Origin: Terriglobia bacterium
GTDB lineage: Bacteria; Acidobacteriota; Terriglobia; Acidiferrales; UBA7541
Assembly (NCBI GenBank): GCA_020072785.1
Contig: JAIQGG010000002.1
Coordinates: 1,302,001-1,366,000 of the forward strand
Length of the DNA: 64,000 nt
Direction: 5' to 3'
The stretch's first letter is position 1. Every line of letters begins with the position of its first letter. The notes beneath the pieces are model-generated. The model was given only the letters and a program-made list of their open reading frames with translations, was not told the DNA's origin and searched no databases. Shown in pieces: positions 55,981 to 63,873 of this stretch. The translations under genes and the position numbers were made by a program.

Positions 55981-56005
55981 GGCGAAAACGCGAAGTGCAG
56001 GCGAG

Positions 56006-56755
56006 CTACTTGGCCAACACGAAGTGACCGCGGCGATTCTTCTGCCAGCAGTCCTCGTTGTGCTCCGTGCAAACGGGCTTTTCCTTGCCGTAGCTGACGG
56101 TGTTCATGCGGTCGGCGGCAATGCCCAGCGAGACCAGGTAGTTCTTGGTGGCGCTGGCGCGGCGATCGCCCAGGGCCAGGTTGTATTCGGTGGAGCCGCG
56201 CTCGTCGCAGTGGCCCTCGATGGTGACCTTGACCTGCGGATAGTTCTTGAGGAAGTCCGCGGTCTTGGCCAGGGCTTCGCGAGCGTCGGGACGGATGTCC
56301 GCCTTGTTGTAATCAAAGTAGGAGTCGCGAACGTCGCGCAGGAAGAGTTCCTCGATGGTGGGCTGCGGGGGCGGTGGGGGAGGCGGCGGGGGCACGGTGA
56401 CGGCGACAGCCGCGGAGGCGTCCACGGATCCGCCCGGACCGGTCGCGGTGATGGTGTAGGTCGTGGAAGCTTCGGGGGCGACCTTGGTCGAGCCCTCGGG
56501 GGAGACGGCGCCGACGGCCGGCTCAATGACGAGCTGCGTGGCATTCGTCGAGGACCAGCTCAGCGTGGTGGAGTCGCCCTTCTGGATGGACGCAGGAGCG
56601 GCCTGCAGGGTGACCGTGGGTTTCGCCGGGGGCGGAGGAGGCGGGGGCGGCGGGGCCGGAGCCGCAACGGGCTTTTTGGCGCAGCCCACCGTGAGTGCGG
56701 CGGCCGCGAAGGCAATCAGCAGGGACGTGCGGTATAGCTTTGACGCTCGAATCAT
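56006..56755 (-). CDS. pal: Peptidoglycan-associated lipoprotein with an extra Ig-like domain
   Basis: Pal anchors the outer membrane to peptidoglycan and to TolB. A 249-residue lipoprotein: signal peptide with lipobox LTVGC (Cys near residue 25), a Pro-rich linker of eleven P residues, an Ig/bacterial-Ig-like beta domain (residues ~47-120, VTLQAAPASIQKGDSTTLSW ... TTYTITATGPGGSVDASAAV), a second Pro-rich linker, and the OmpA-like domain (~130-249, SYFDYNKADIRPDAREALAK, VTIEGHCDERGSTEYNLALG). The Ig-like insertion is unusual. ATG 56755 follows GAGGAT. It is third from the end of the Tol operon. Confidence 0.93.
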   Translation of the reverse strand: MIRASKLYRTSLLIAFAAAALTVGCAKKPVAAPAPPPPPPPPPAKPTVTLQAAPASIQKGDSTTLSWSSTNATQLVIEPAVGAVSPEGSTKVAPEASTTYTITATGPGGSVDASAAVAVTVPPPPPPPPPQPTIEELFLRDVRDSYFDYNKADIRPDAREALAKTADFLKNYPQVKVTIEGHCDERGSTEYNLALGDRRASATKNYLVSLGIAADRMNTVSYGKEKPVCTEHNEDCWQKNRRGHFVLAK

Positions 56756-56920
56756 ACCTATCCTCGTTTTCTGTGACCGCGAAGCGGTCACCCTTGTGTG
56801 TATCTCCACGATCTTGCAGCCCGCAAGAAACAATATCCTACCACCGAGCCGGTAACGCGAGAAGAAAATAGGGTCGTACTACGATACATTTTAGACACCT
56901 CCGGCGGCGCAAGAGTTGCC

Positions 56921-58261
56921 TCATTGTTGCGACCAGTTGGGCGATTCGTTGGTGCCGGTTTGGGTCAACTGCCGCGCCTGGGTGCCATCGGCGAGCATCT
57001 CCCAGATCTGCCGGGAGCCGCCGCGGGTGGATTCAAAGACAATGTGCCGGCCGTCGGGGGCCCAGGAGGGGCGCTCGTTGCGCCCGACGTCGCGGGTGAG
57101 CTCGATGATCTGGCGGGTGGCGGCTTCCATGACGTAGAGGTCGTAGTTGCCGTTGGGGCGGCGCCAACTGAAGGCCAGCAACTGGCCGTTGGGCGCCCAG
57201 GCCGGGTCGATGACATAGCCCATGTCCGGGAGGTCCATCTTCTGGGCGTTGGTGCCGTCGGCGTTCATCATGTAGAGCTGCGGGATGCCACCGCGGTCGC
57301 TGACGAAGGCCACACTCTGCCCGGTCTTGGGATTCCAGGCCGGGGAGGTGCTGGCGCCGGAGGCGAAGGTGAGGCGCTTGGGGCGGTTGCCGTTGGCGTC
57401 CATGACGAAAAGTTCCGGCGTGCCCTGCATGGAGGAGGAGAACATGATCTGCGAGCCGTTTGGGGACCAGGCGGGAGCGCTGTTGGTGCCGCGAAAGCGG
57501 GGCATGGCGACGGGGCGATTGGTGTCCATGGAGAACATGCAGATCTGCGGGCTGACGACGCCATAGGCCGCGGCGTAACAGGTGAAGGCGATGCGCGAAG
57601 CGTCGGGGGACCAGCGCGGGGTGAGGGAAATGGAGCGCAGGGAAGTGAGGGGGCGCTGATTGGCGCCATCGTAGTCCATGACCCAGAGTTCCTTGGCGCC
57701 GGTGCGCGTGCTGACGAAGGCGATCTGCGTGGAGGCCACGCCGGGCAGCCCGCCAGAGAGCTTGCTGACGATCTCGTCGGCGAACTGGTGGGCGAATTTG
57801 CGGACCTGGGCGTCGGTGGGGACGCCGCGATAGACCTTGCCGACGACCGCAGGAGCGGAGGTGTTGCGCACGTCGTAGAGCCAGGCCTCGATGGCCACTT
57901 CGGTGGAGGACTCAGAGAGATTACCGAAGGCCGCGAGATGCGCGGAAGCGGGGGGCTCGCTCCAGTCCAGCGGCTTCAATTCCGCGGGGACGCTGGGAAC
58001 CTGCTGGGGATAGAAGCTGGGGCTGACCAGATCGAGGATGCCGCTGAACTGGAGGTCTTCGCGGACGACGTCGGTAAAGAGCTTGCTGTGCGGCTGCGCG
58101 GCGCTGCTGCGCGGAGCGAAATCGGCGACGGCCACGCGCGGCTTTTCCACGCCGAGGCCGGTGCCGGTGCGAAACCAGTCCTGCGCGGCCGCGGGCCACG
58201 CGCAGAGGAACCCGGCGGTCAGTAACAGCAGCGAACCAGCCAGCTTGGAAAGGCGAAGCAC
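56921..58261 (-). CDS. tolB: Tol-Pal system beta-propeller protein TolB
   Basis: TolB is the periplasmic protein that links Pal to TolA. 446 residues with a signal peptide (LAGSLLLLTAGFLCAWPAAAQ), an N-terminal alpha/beta domain (VAVADFAPRS, FTDVVREDLQFSGILDLVSP) and a six-bladed propeller with repeated WSPDxxxIAF/x-TSRRxG-type units: FVSTRTGAKELWVMDYDGAN, SLTPRWSPDASRIAFT, SAPAWSPNGSQIMFSSSMQG and RPSWAPDGRHIVFESTRGG. I prefer GTG 58261, preceded by GGGAGGAA; ATG 58315, which overlaps the upstream stop, is the alternative. The linker before pal is 165 bases. Confidence 0.95.
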   Translation of the reverse strand: MLRLSKLAGSLLLLTAGFLCAWPAAAQDWFRTGTGLGVEKPRVAVADFAPRSSAAQPHSKLFTDVVREDLQFSGILDLVSPSFYPQQVPSVPAELKPLDWSEPPASAHLAAFGNLSESSTEVAIEAWLYDVRNTSAPAVVGKVYRGVPTDAQVRKFAHQFADEIVSKLSGGLPGVASTQIAFVSTRTGAKELWVMDYDGANQRPLTSLRSISLTPRWSPDASRIAFTCYAAAYGVVSPQICMFSMDTNRPVAMPRFRGTNSAPAWSPNGSQIMFSSSMQGTPELFVMDANGNRPKRLTFASGASTSPAWNPKTGQSVAFVSDRGGIPQLYMMNADGTNAQKMDLPDMGYVIDPAWAPNGQLLAFSWRRPNGNYDLYVMEAATRQIIELTRDVGRNERPSWAPDGRHIVFESTRGGSRQIWEMLADGTQARQLTQTGTNESPNWSQQ

Positions 58262-58311
58262 GTTTTCCTCCCGCTTCCATCCGCGAAGCCTGCACAGCGG
58301 AGGAATGCGAT

Positions 58312-59121
58312 TCATCGGTTCATTCCCAGATCGAAATCAAACGTGACGGTTACATACGAGCCGGAATAGTCGCCGGGCAGGGCGGGCATGGGGTTCGAGC
58401 TGAGCACGGCGCGCACGCCGGAATTGTCCATGGAGGAGTTGCCGCTGGTTTGCGCGATGTGGACGTCTTTGACGGTGCCGTCGCGGTAGATGGAGAAGAT
58501 GACGACGCAGTGCGCGGTGCGGGCCACGAGGATGCGCTGGTCGATGGTGTTCTGCAGCCAGTTGCCGGCGATGCGGCGCTTCACGGACTCGACATACCAG
58601 CTGTAGCGGGCGGCAAAATCGCCGCCGCCCTGGCCCTGTACGCCGACCGGGCCGCCGGGACCGCCGGGCACGGAGGAATAGCCGGTGGGGAGATTGGGGG
58701 TGCCGCCGCGGCCGTAGGGGACGGCATTGTCGGGAGGCGGCAGCTTGTCTTCGAACACGCGGGAAGGATGAGAGAGCGGCTTGGGCGGCTTGTTTTTTTC
58801 GAACTGAGGAATTTTCTGGGCGTTGGTGGGCGGCTCGGGGAGTTTTTTCTTGGGCTCTTCCTTGTAGAGGCCCTTGGTGGGATCCACAACCTGGCTGGGG
58901 GAAACCACGGGCGGCGTAGGCATGGGAATGCCGGCGAGCGGGCCGACGAGAGTGACTTTGACACCGCCGGAAGTGCCCCCGATGCCGCCCCAGACGTTGC
59001 CCGGATGCTGGAAAAAGGCGGAGGCAACGACAGCGAGGGCGAGCAGGCCGTGGAGCAGCACGGAATAAACGACTGTTTTCCGGAGGCTGAGGTCGTCGTA
59101 GCTGGCGGCGGCGGCACTCAT
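58312..59121 (-). CDS. TolA/TonB-like energy transducer
   Basis: A 269-residue protein of the TonB/TolA type. One N-terminal helix (TVVYSVLLHGLLALAVVASA), a long Pro/Lys-rich periplasmic region (EEPKKKLPEPPTNAQKIPQF, NKPPKPLSHPSRVFEDKLPP) and a C-terminal TonB/TolA-fold domain (AARYSWYVESVKRRIAGNWL, CVVIFSIYRDGTVKDVHIAQ, LPGDYSGSYVTVTFDFDLG). In this operon it should do TolA's job, passing proton-motive force from TolQR to TolB/Pal, although the C-terminal fold is closer to TonB. It could serve both systems. Start ATG 59121, only 2 bases after tolR. Confidence 0.9.
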   Translation of the reverse strand: MSAAAASYDDLSLRKTVVYSVLLHGLLALAVVASAFFQHPGNVWGGIGGTSGGVKVTLVGPLAGIPMPTPPVVSPSQVVDPTKGLYKEEPKKKLPEPPTNAQKIPQFEKNKPPKPLSHPSRVFEDKLPPPDNAVPYGRGGTPNLPTGYSSVPGGPGGPVGVQGQGGGDFAARYSWYVESVKRRIAGNWLQNTIDQRILVARTAHCVVIFSIYRDGTVKDVHIAQTSGNSSMDNSGVRAVLSSNPMPALPGDYSGSYVTVTFDFDLGMNR

Positions 59122-59123
59122 TG

Positions 59124-59543
59124 TTAGCGTGTCCGCGGCCGGTCGGAGAGCGGCTCGGTGACGATGCTGATGTTGGTGACGCCGGACTGGCGCAGGGTGT
59201 CGACGACCATGGCGAAGCTGCCAAAGGGCACGGTCTCATCGCAGCGGAGAAAGACGGCGTCCTGGGGGCGGCGGAGCTGGCCGCGGACTTTTGCGCCAAG
59301 CTCGTGGATGTTGACCGGCTCGTTGCCGAGATAGATGCGCTGGGTCTTGTCCAGGGTGATGACCAGGCGTTGCTCGGTAATCTCCTTGACCGTGTGGGTC
59401 TTGGGTAAATCCACTTCAATGCCGGACTGCAAAATGGGCGCGGTGATCATGAAAATGATGAGCAAGACGAGAACGACGTCGACAAACGGAACCATGTTGA
59501 TTTCCGAGAGCGAGGTCTGCGTCGATTTGGAAAGTTGCGGCAT
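59124..59543 (-). CDS. tolR: ExbD/TolR family proton-channel protein
   Basis: A 139-residue protein with one helix (NMVPFVDVVLVLLIIFMITA) that carries the conserved membrane Asp (FVDVVLVLL) needed for proton flow, and a periplasmic domain (IEVDLPKTHTVKEITEQRLV, RRPQDAVFLRCDETVPFGSF, VTNISIVTEPL). The ATG at 59543 is followed by SKSTQTSLSEINMVPFVDV. It is 38 bases after tolQ. A tail of RPRTR differs from common TolR. Confidence 0.94.
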   Translation of the reverse strand: MPQLSKSTQTSLSEINMVPFVDVVLVLLIIFMITAPILQSGIEVDLPKTHTVKEITEQRLVITLDKTQRIYLGNEPVNIHELGAKVRGQLRRPQDAVFLRCDETVPFGSFAMVVDTLRQSGVTNISIVTEPLSDRPRTR

Positions 59544-59581
59544 CGTCGGCAGAAGGCGCCCGGCAGGGGGCGCGGCGAAAT

Positions 59582-60316
59582 TCAGTCGTACGTCTTCTCG
59601 ATCTCCGCGGCGACTTCCAGGGCGAAGCTATCCATGCGCTGCGCCAGGTCGCGGATGTTCTGCAAAAACTGGTTGTAGAAAATGACGGCCGGGATGGCGG
59701 TGAAGAGGCCCGCGGCGGTGGTCACCAGAGCTTCGGCGATGCCGGGGGCCACGACGCGCAGGCTGGCGGCGCCGGCGGTGCCCAAGCCGGAGAAGGCGTC
59801 CATGACGCCCCACACCGTGCCAAAAAGGCCGATGAACGGGGTAACCGAGCCGGTGGTGGCCATCCAGGACATGCCCTTTTCCACACGGCGGATCTCTTCG
59901 GCGGCGGCGAGTTGCATGCGGACGGTGACCGCGGAAATGCTTTTCAGCTTGCGGGACTGCCCACTGGCGGCGAGCTGGCTCTGCAGCTCGCGGAAGCCCG
60001 TGGCATAAAGAGTTGCGAAAGGCGAACCGGCGCTGGCCAGGGCTTTCGGATCGGCAACGCCGCGCGTGGCGCGGAAGATGCGCAGGAACTGGTCACTTTC
60101 GCGGTTGATGCGCTTGAAGAGGCCAAGCTTCTGGAAAATCATGGCCCAGGAAACGACGGAAAAAACCAGGAGGAGGAGAAGGACGACGCGGGCTATCCAG
60201 CCCGTCTGGCTGAGAACGTTGGTCAGGATATTGTCGAAGAGCAGGATCGACGCGTACAGGGGAATGACGATAACCCTCCGTCGCAGATTTTTTTTCGCGC
60301 ACGCCCACCGTAGCAC
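59582..60316 (-). CDS. tolQ: MotA/TolQ/ExbB proton-channel protein
   Basis: First gene of the Tol operon, 244 residues as read from GTG 60316. It has three helices: WIARVVLLLLLVFSVVSWAM near the N terminus, then TGSVTPFIGLFGTVWGVMDA with the conserved Thr/Gly/Pro, and VTTAAGLFTAIPAVIFYNQF. The start is doubtful: the normal family opening corresponds to IPLYASILLFDNILT; an ATT codon at 60263-60265 lies 8 bases after a good GGAGGG, while GTG 60316 has only GGAG 4 bases upstream. With TolR it forms the proton channel that drives TolA. Confidence 0.92.
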   Translation of the reverse strand: MLRWACAKKNLRRRVIVIPLYASILLFDNILTNVLSQTGWIARVVLLLLLVFSVVSWAMIFQKLGLFKRINRESDQFLRIFRATRGVADPKALASAGSPFATLYATGFRELQSQLAASGQSRKLKSISAVTVRMQLAAAEEIRRVEKGMSWMATTGSVTPFIGLFGTVWGVMDAFSGLGTAGAASLRVVAPGIAEALVTTAAGLFTAIPAVIFYNQFLQNIRDLAQRMDSFALEVAAEIEKTYD

Positions 60317-60406
60317 ACGCTCCGGAAGCGGTCAAAGATAATTGGACGGCGCAGTGTCGAAAAGAGTTGCCACGGCGGAAAAATTGCTGGGTGCGCAGGA
60401 GGCGCA

Positions 60407-61624
60407 CTATTCGTAGCGCATGGCTTCGATGGGATCGAGGGCCGCGGCTTTGCGGGCGGGGTAGTAACCGAAGGAGACGCCGGTGAGAGTGGCGAAGAGG
60501 ACGGCGACGGCGATGGTCTCGACGGAAATGGTGACCGGCCAGGCGAAGAGCCGGGCGAGGGTTTGCGCGGCGAAGACGCCGCCGACCACGCCAAAGAGCC
60601 CGCCGAAGAGGCACAGGACCACGGCTTCGCTGAGAAAGCGCAACTGAACGTCGTGCTCGGTGGCGCCGACGGCCAGGTGCAGGCCGATCTCGCGGGTGCG
60701 CTCGGTGACCGAGACGAGCATGATGTTCATCACGCCGATGCCGCCGACCAGCAGAGAGACCAGCGCCACGCTGGTGAGCATCAGCGTCAGCGTGTTGCTG
60801 GCCTGTTCCTGGGCCTGCAGGATCTCCTGGGGGCTGCGGATGTTGAAGTCGTCCATGGTGCCGGGAAGGATGTGGTGACGTTCGCGCAGCAGCAGGGTGA
60901 TATTGTCCTGCGCCGGGCGGATGGCCGCCGGGGAGATGGCCGAACACAGGATGTCGTCGAGCCAGTCGATGCCTTTCACTTTTTTCTGCGCGGTGGTGTA
61001 GGGAATGAGGAGGAAATCGTCCTGGTCCTGGCCGGTGGCGGAAAAACCTTTGGCCTGCAGCACGCCCACCACGCGGAAGGGCATGTTGCCGATGCGGATG
61101 GTCTTGCCCAGCGGGTTCTCTTCGGGGAAGAGATAGCCGACGACGGTCTGCCCGAGCACGGCGACGTTGGCCGAGGCTTCCACCTCATCGGGGGAAAAGA
61201 TGCCGCCGGAGACGACCGACCAGCGGCGGACGGTGAGGAAATCCGAGGAGACGCCGCGAAAAACGGTGTTCCAATTCTGGTTCTGATAAACGACCTGGGT
61301 GCGGCCGTCCACCTGGGGCGAGCAGGTCTTGATCAGCGGAACTTCCTGCAGGATGGCCTGCAGGTCGCTGAGGCGGAGCGTCTTGGTGGCTCCGGTGCCG
61401 GTGCGCACGCCGCTGACGCTGCGGCCGCCGGCCTCCACCCAGACAAAATTGTCCCCGAGCATGAGCATCTGCTGGCGGATCTGGCCGGCCCCGCCCTGTC
61501 CCACGGCCACGGTGCAAATGACCGCGCCGATGCCGATGGTGATGCCGAGCATGGTCAGGCTGGTGCGCAGCTTGTTGCGCCCGAGGGTGCGCAAAGCCAT
61601 GCGGACTGTGGAGCGCAAGTCCAT
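60407..61624 (-). CDS. MacB-type ABC permease without adjacent ATPase
   Basis: A 405-residue FtsX-like permease, the same length and arrangement as the one at 51.4-52.6 kb: N-terminal helix (LRTSLTMLGITIGIGAVICT), periplasmic region (SLKTCSPQ-like EVPLIKTCSPQVDGRTQVVY), three C-terminal helices (VALVSLLVGGIGVMNIMLVS ... LFGGLFGVVGGVFAAQTLAR ... VLFATLTGVSFGYYPARKAA) and the ending ALDPIEAMRYE. No ATPase or adaptor gene is next to it. It lies 2 bases after chrA on the same strand, so it may be co-transcribed with DUF1259 and chrA. It probably pairs with an ATPase made elsewhere, possibly that of 50.5 kb. Confidence 0.94.
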   Translation of the reverse strand: MDLRSTVRMALRTLGRNKLRTSLTMLGITIGIGAVICTVAVGQGGAGQIRQQMLMLGDNFVWVEAGGRSVSGVRTGTGATKTLRLSDLQAILQEVPLIKTCSPQVDGRTQVVYQNQNWNTVFRGVSSDFLTVRRWSVVSGGIFSPDEVEASANVAVLGQTVVGYLFPEENPLGKTIRIGNMPFRVVGVLQAKGFSATGQDQDDFLLIPYTTAQKKVKGIDWLDDILCSAISPAAIRPAQDNITLLLRERHHILPGTMDDFNIRSPQEILQAQEQASNTLTLMLTSVALVSLLVGGIGVMNIMLVSVTERTREIGLHLAVGATEHDVQLRFLSEAVVLCLFGGLFGVVGGVFAAQTLARLFAWPVTISVETIAVAVLFATLTGVSFGYYPARKAAALDPIEAMRYE

Positions 61625-61626
61625 CG

Positions 61627-62835
61627 TCAGGCAGGCCCCTTAAAGAAGAGTAGTCCTGCGAGACCTGCGAGGGCAATCAAAACCGGCTCCGGAATTTTCT
61701 TCGCGGCCAGAAGAAGAAAGAGCGCCGCTGCCGCGATCAGGACGGAAGGGAGATCAATCAGGGCGCGGCGGCCAAGAATATAGACGGCCCCCGTGATGGC
61801 GCCCACCGCCGCGGCGGTCACCCCCTGCACGAAGGCTTTGACCTGCGGATTTTGCGTGAAGCGCTTGTAGAGAGGCGCGGCGACCAGAACAATCAGGTAC
61901 GGCGGGACGAAGACAGCGAGCGAGGCGAGCACGGCCCCGAGCAGGCCGGCGACGAGGTAGCCGATGAAGCCGGCGGTGATCACGACAGGCCCTGGGGTAA
62001 TCATGGCGACGGCGACGGCATCGAGGAATTGGCGTTCGGTCAGCCAGTGCGTCTGAGCGACAACCCCTCCATAAAGAAATGGAACAATCGCCAGCCCGCT
62101 GCCGAATACGAAAGCGCCGGCCTTCAGGAAAAAGAGAAAGAGGGTGGTGGTTTTCGCCGCGGAGGCTGGCCCTTGAATGCCCCCCGTCAGCCAGCCGAGG
62201 CCGCCGAGCAGCGCGGGCGCAATATCTTGACGGAGAAAAGCAGGCGGAGCCTTCAGAAAAAGTGCGATCAGCCCGCTCACTAGAAAGAGCCAAACAATCT
62301 CCGACTCAGTCCGGGCGGTGACCAGCGCCGTAGCCGCAAACAGCAGCCACAGCAGTGGATCCCTTTTCAGCGTTGTGCGGATAAGTTTGCAGGCGCTGCG
62401 CAGGAGAATGGCGATGACCGCAGCGCCGACGCCATAGAAGATGGCGCGAATCCACGAGAGAGTCCCGTGATGCACGTAGAAGAAAGCCAAAGCCAGGACC
62501 ATCAGGAAGGAAGGCAGGATGAAGACCGCGCCGACCAGCGTGGCGCCCAGGCGCCGGAAGCGGACCCAGCCGAGATACATGGCCAACTGGGCCGCAAGAG
62601 GGCCCGGGGAGAGCTGCGAGAAGGCCAGGCCCTCGAGGTAGTCGCGTTCCGAAATCCATTGCCGTTCTTCCACCAGATCGCGGTGCATGTGGCCGGCAAG
62701 AGCGATGGGGCCGCCGAATCCGAAGGTTCCCAAGCGGAGGAAGTAGGACAGGAAATCGCGGAGGCTGCCGCGCGTGGCGGGATCCGCCGCAGCTTCGCGG
62801 GATTTGCCCAACGGGTCTTTGCCGCCTGCTTGCAT
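61627..62835 (-). CDS. chrA: Chromate transporter, ChrA family
   Basis: ChrA exports chromate by antiport and confers resistance. A 402-residue protein with two homologous halves (~45-215 and ~235-402), each with a G-rich start: LRLGTFGFGGPIALAGHMHR then EGLAFSQLSPGPLAAQLAMY; and LKAGAFVFGSGLAIVPFLYG then LDAVAVAMITPGPVVITAGF. About ten to twelve helices. The two-domain form with the conserved FGGP/FGSG and P-G-P motifs is standard. ATG 62835 follows the DUF1259 gene by 7 bases. Confidence 0.95.
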   Translation of the reverse strand: MQAGGKDPLGKSREAAADPATRGSLRDFLSYFLRLGTFGFGGPIALAGHMHRDLVEERQWISERDYLEGLAFSQLSPGPLAAQLAMYLGWVRFRRLGATLVGAVFILPSFLMVLALAFFYVHHGTLSWIRAIFYGVGAAVIAILLRSACKLIRTTLKRDPLLWLLFAATALVTARTESEIVWLFLVSGLIALFLKAPPAFLRQDIAPALLGGLGWLTGGIQGPASAAKTTTLFLFFLKAGAFVFGSGLAIVPFLYGGVVAQTHWLTERQFLDAVAVAMITPGPVVITAGFIGYLVAGLLGAVLASLAVFVPPYLIVLVAAPLYKRFTQNPQVKAFVQGVTAAAVGAITGAVYILGRRALIDLPSVLIAAAALFLLLAAKKIPEPVLIALAGLAGLLFFKGPA

Positions 62836-62842
62836 GCTGCGC

Positions 62843-63754
62843 TCAGTGAGCGCCGGAGGAGCCCAGAAGGTCCAGTGCGGCGCGGAACCCTTCGGCGAGC
62901 TTCGCGGCAGGCCCGCGGCCCCAGTAATGGAGAAAGAAAACCGCCGGCTGCGTCTTCAGCATGTGCTGATGGATGGCCACAATGTTCAGGCCGTGCACCC
63001 GAAGCGCCTTCAATACACCCTGGACTTCCGATTCGCGCATGGCGATGTCGCCGGCGATCTGCGCATCGCCATCCGAGCCGGCGAAGGCGGCCCAGGAGTT
63101 CAATCCCATCCGGGCGTTGATGACCGTTCCCATTTCGGTGAGGTGCAGATCGTCGCGGCCGACGGTGAATTTCTGCACCGCGCCAAACGTTTCGCCGGGA
63201 CGCCCGATGATTTTGGTAAGCGCAGCGGCATCCAGAGCGGGCGCGGCAAGAGAAGCGCCGGGCGCGGATGGCGCAGAGGCGGGAGTGGCGTGTCCGACGA
63301 GGTCGAGTGCGGGCTTGATTCTTTGCGCGAGATCCAGCGCCTTTCCGTGACCGTGCACATGAAGAAAAAACAGCCGCGGCTCCTCCCAGAAAAAGTGGTT
63401 GTGGAGAGCGGTAGCCTCCAAGCCGTGATCGAGAAGCGCGGAAAGCACGGGGTTAACTTCTTCCTGCGTCAGGACCAAATCGCCCATGAGCACATCCATG
63501 TCCCCATCGCCCTTCGTCAATCCAATCCAGCCGCCGAAGCCGAAGGGCGTTGGCGTATCGCGGCCGGCGATCTGTACATGCAGATCGTTGCGCGGAATGT
63601 TGATCTTCAGAACGGCCGCCTTGTAGTCGCCACTGCGGCTCAGGTACCGGAGCACGGCCTGGTAGTCAGCGGGAATCTCCTGCGCGGGGAGCCTGGAGGC
63701 GGCCAGAAACATGCACAGGACAAGAAGAAAAATCATTCGGCGGAGATGTTTCAA
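62843..63754 (-). CDS. Secreted DUF1259 (LppY/LpqO-like) protein with two repeats
   Basis: A 303-residue exported protein with a signal peptide (MKHLRRMIFLLVLCMFLAAS). It contains two related domains. The first has DLHVQIAGRDTPTPFGFGGW, GDLVLTQEEVNPVLSALLDH and ALHNHFFWEEPRLFFLHVHG; the second has DLHLTEMGTVINARMGLNSW, GDIAMRESEVQGVLKALRVH and AIHQHMLKTQPAVFFLHYWG. The paired H-x-H motifs (HNHF, HQHM) could bind a metal. I recognise this as DUF1259; its function is unknown. It is the first gene of an operon with chrA, which suggests a role in oxyanion or metal stress. Confidence 0.86.
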   Translation of the reverse strand: MKHLRRMIFLLVLCMFLAASRLPAQEIPADYQAVLRYLSRSGDYKAAVLKINIPRNDLHVQIAGRDTPTPFGFGGWIGLTKGDGDMDVLMGDLVLTQEEVNPVLSALLDHGLEATALHNHFFWEEPRLFFLHVHGHGKALDLAQRIKPALDLVGHATPASAPSAPGASLAAPALDAAALTKIIGRPGETFGAVQKFTVGRDDLHLTEMGTVINARMGLNSWAAFAGSDGDAQIAGDIAMRESEVQGVLKALRVHGLNIVAIHQHMLKTQPAVFFLHYWGRGPAAKLAEGFRAALDLLGSSGAH

Positions 63755-63873
63755 GATATACCTCCTGTGTTAGGGACTGGAGTGTAACGCCGGGCTGGCG
63801 CCGCGGCAATGAATTCGTCCGGCAAGCCTGCCAAGAGGCGTGCCGGGGAGTGTGCTAAACTGGCCGGGAAAGC

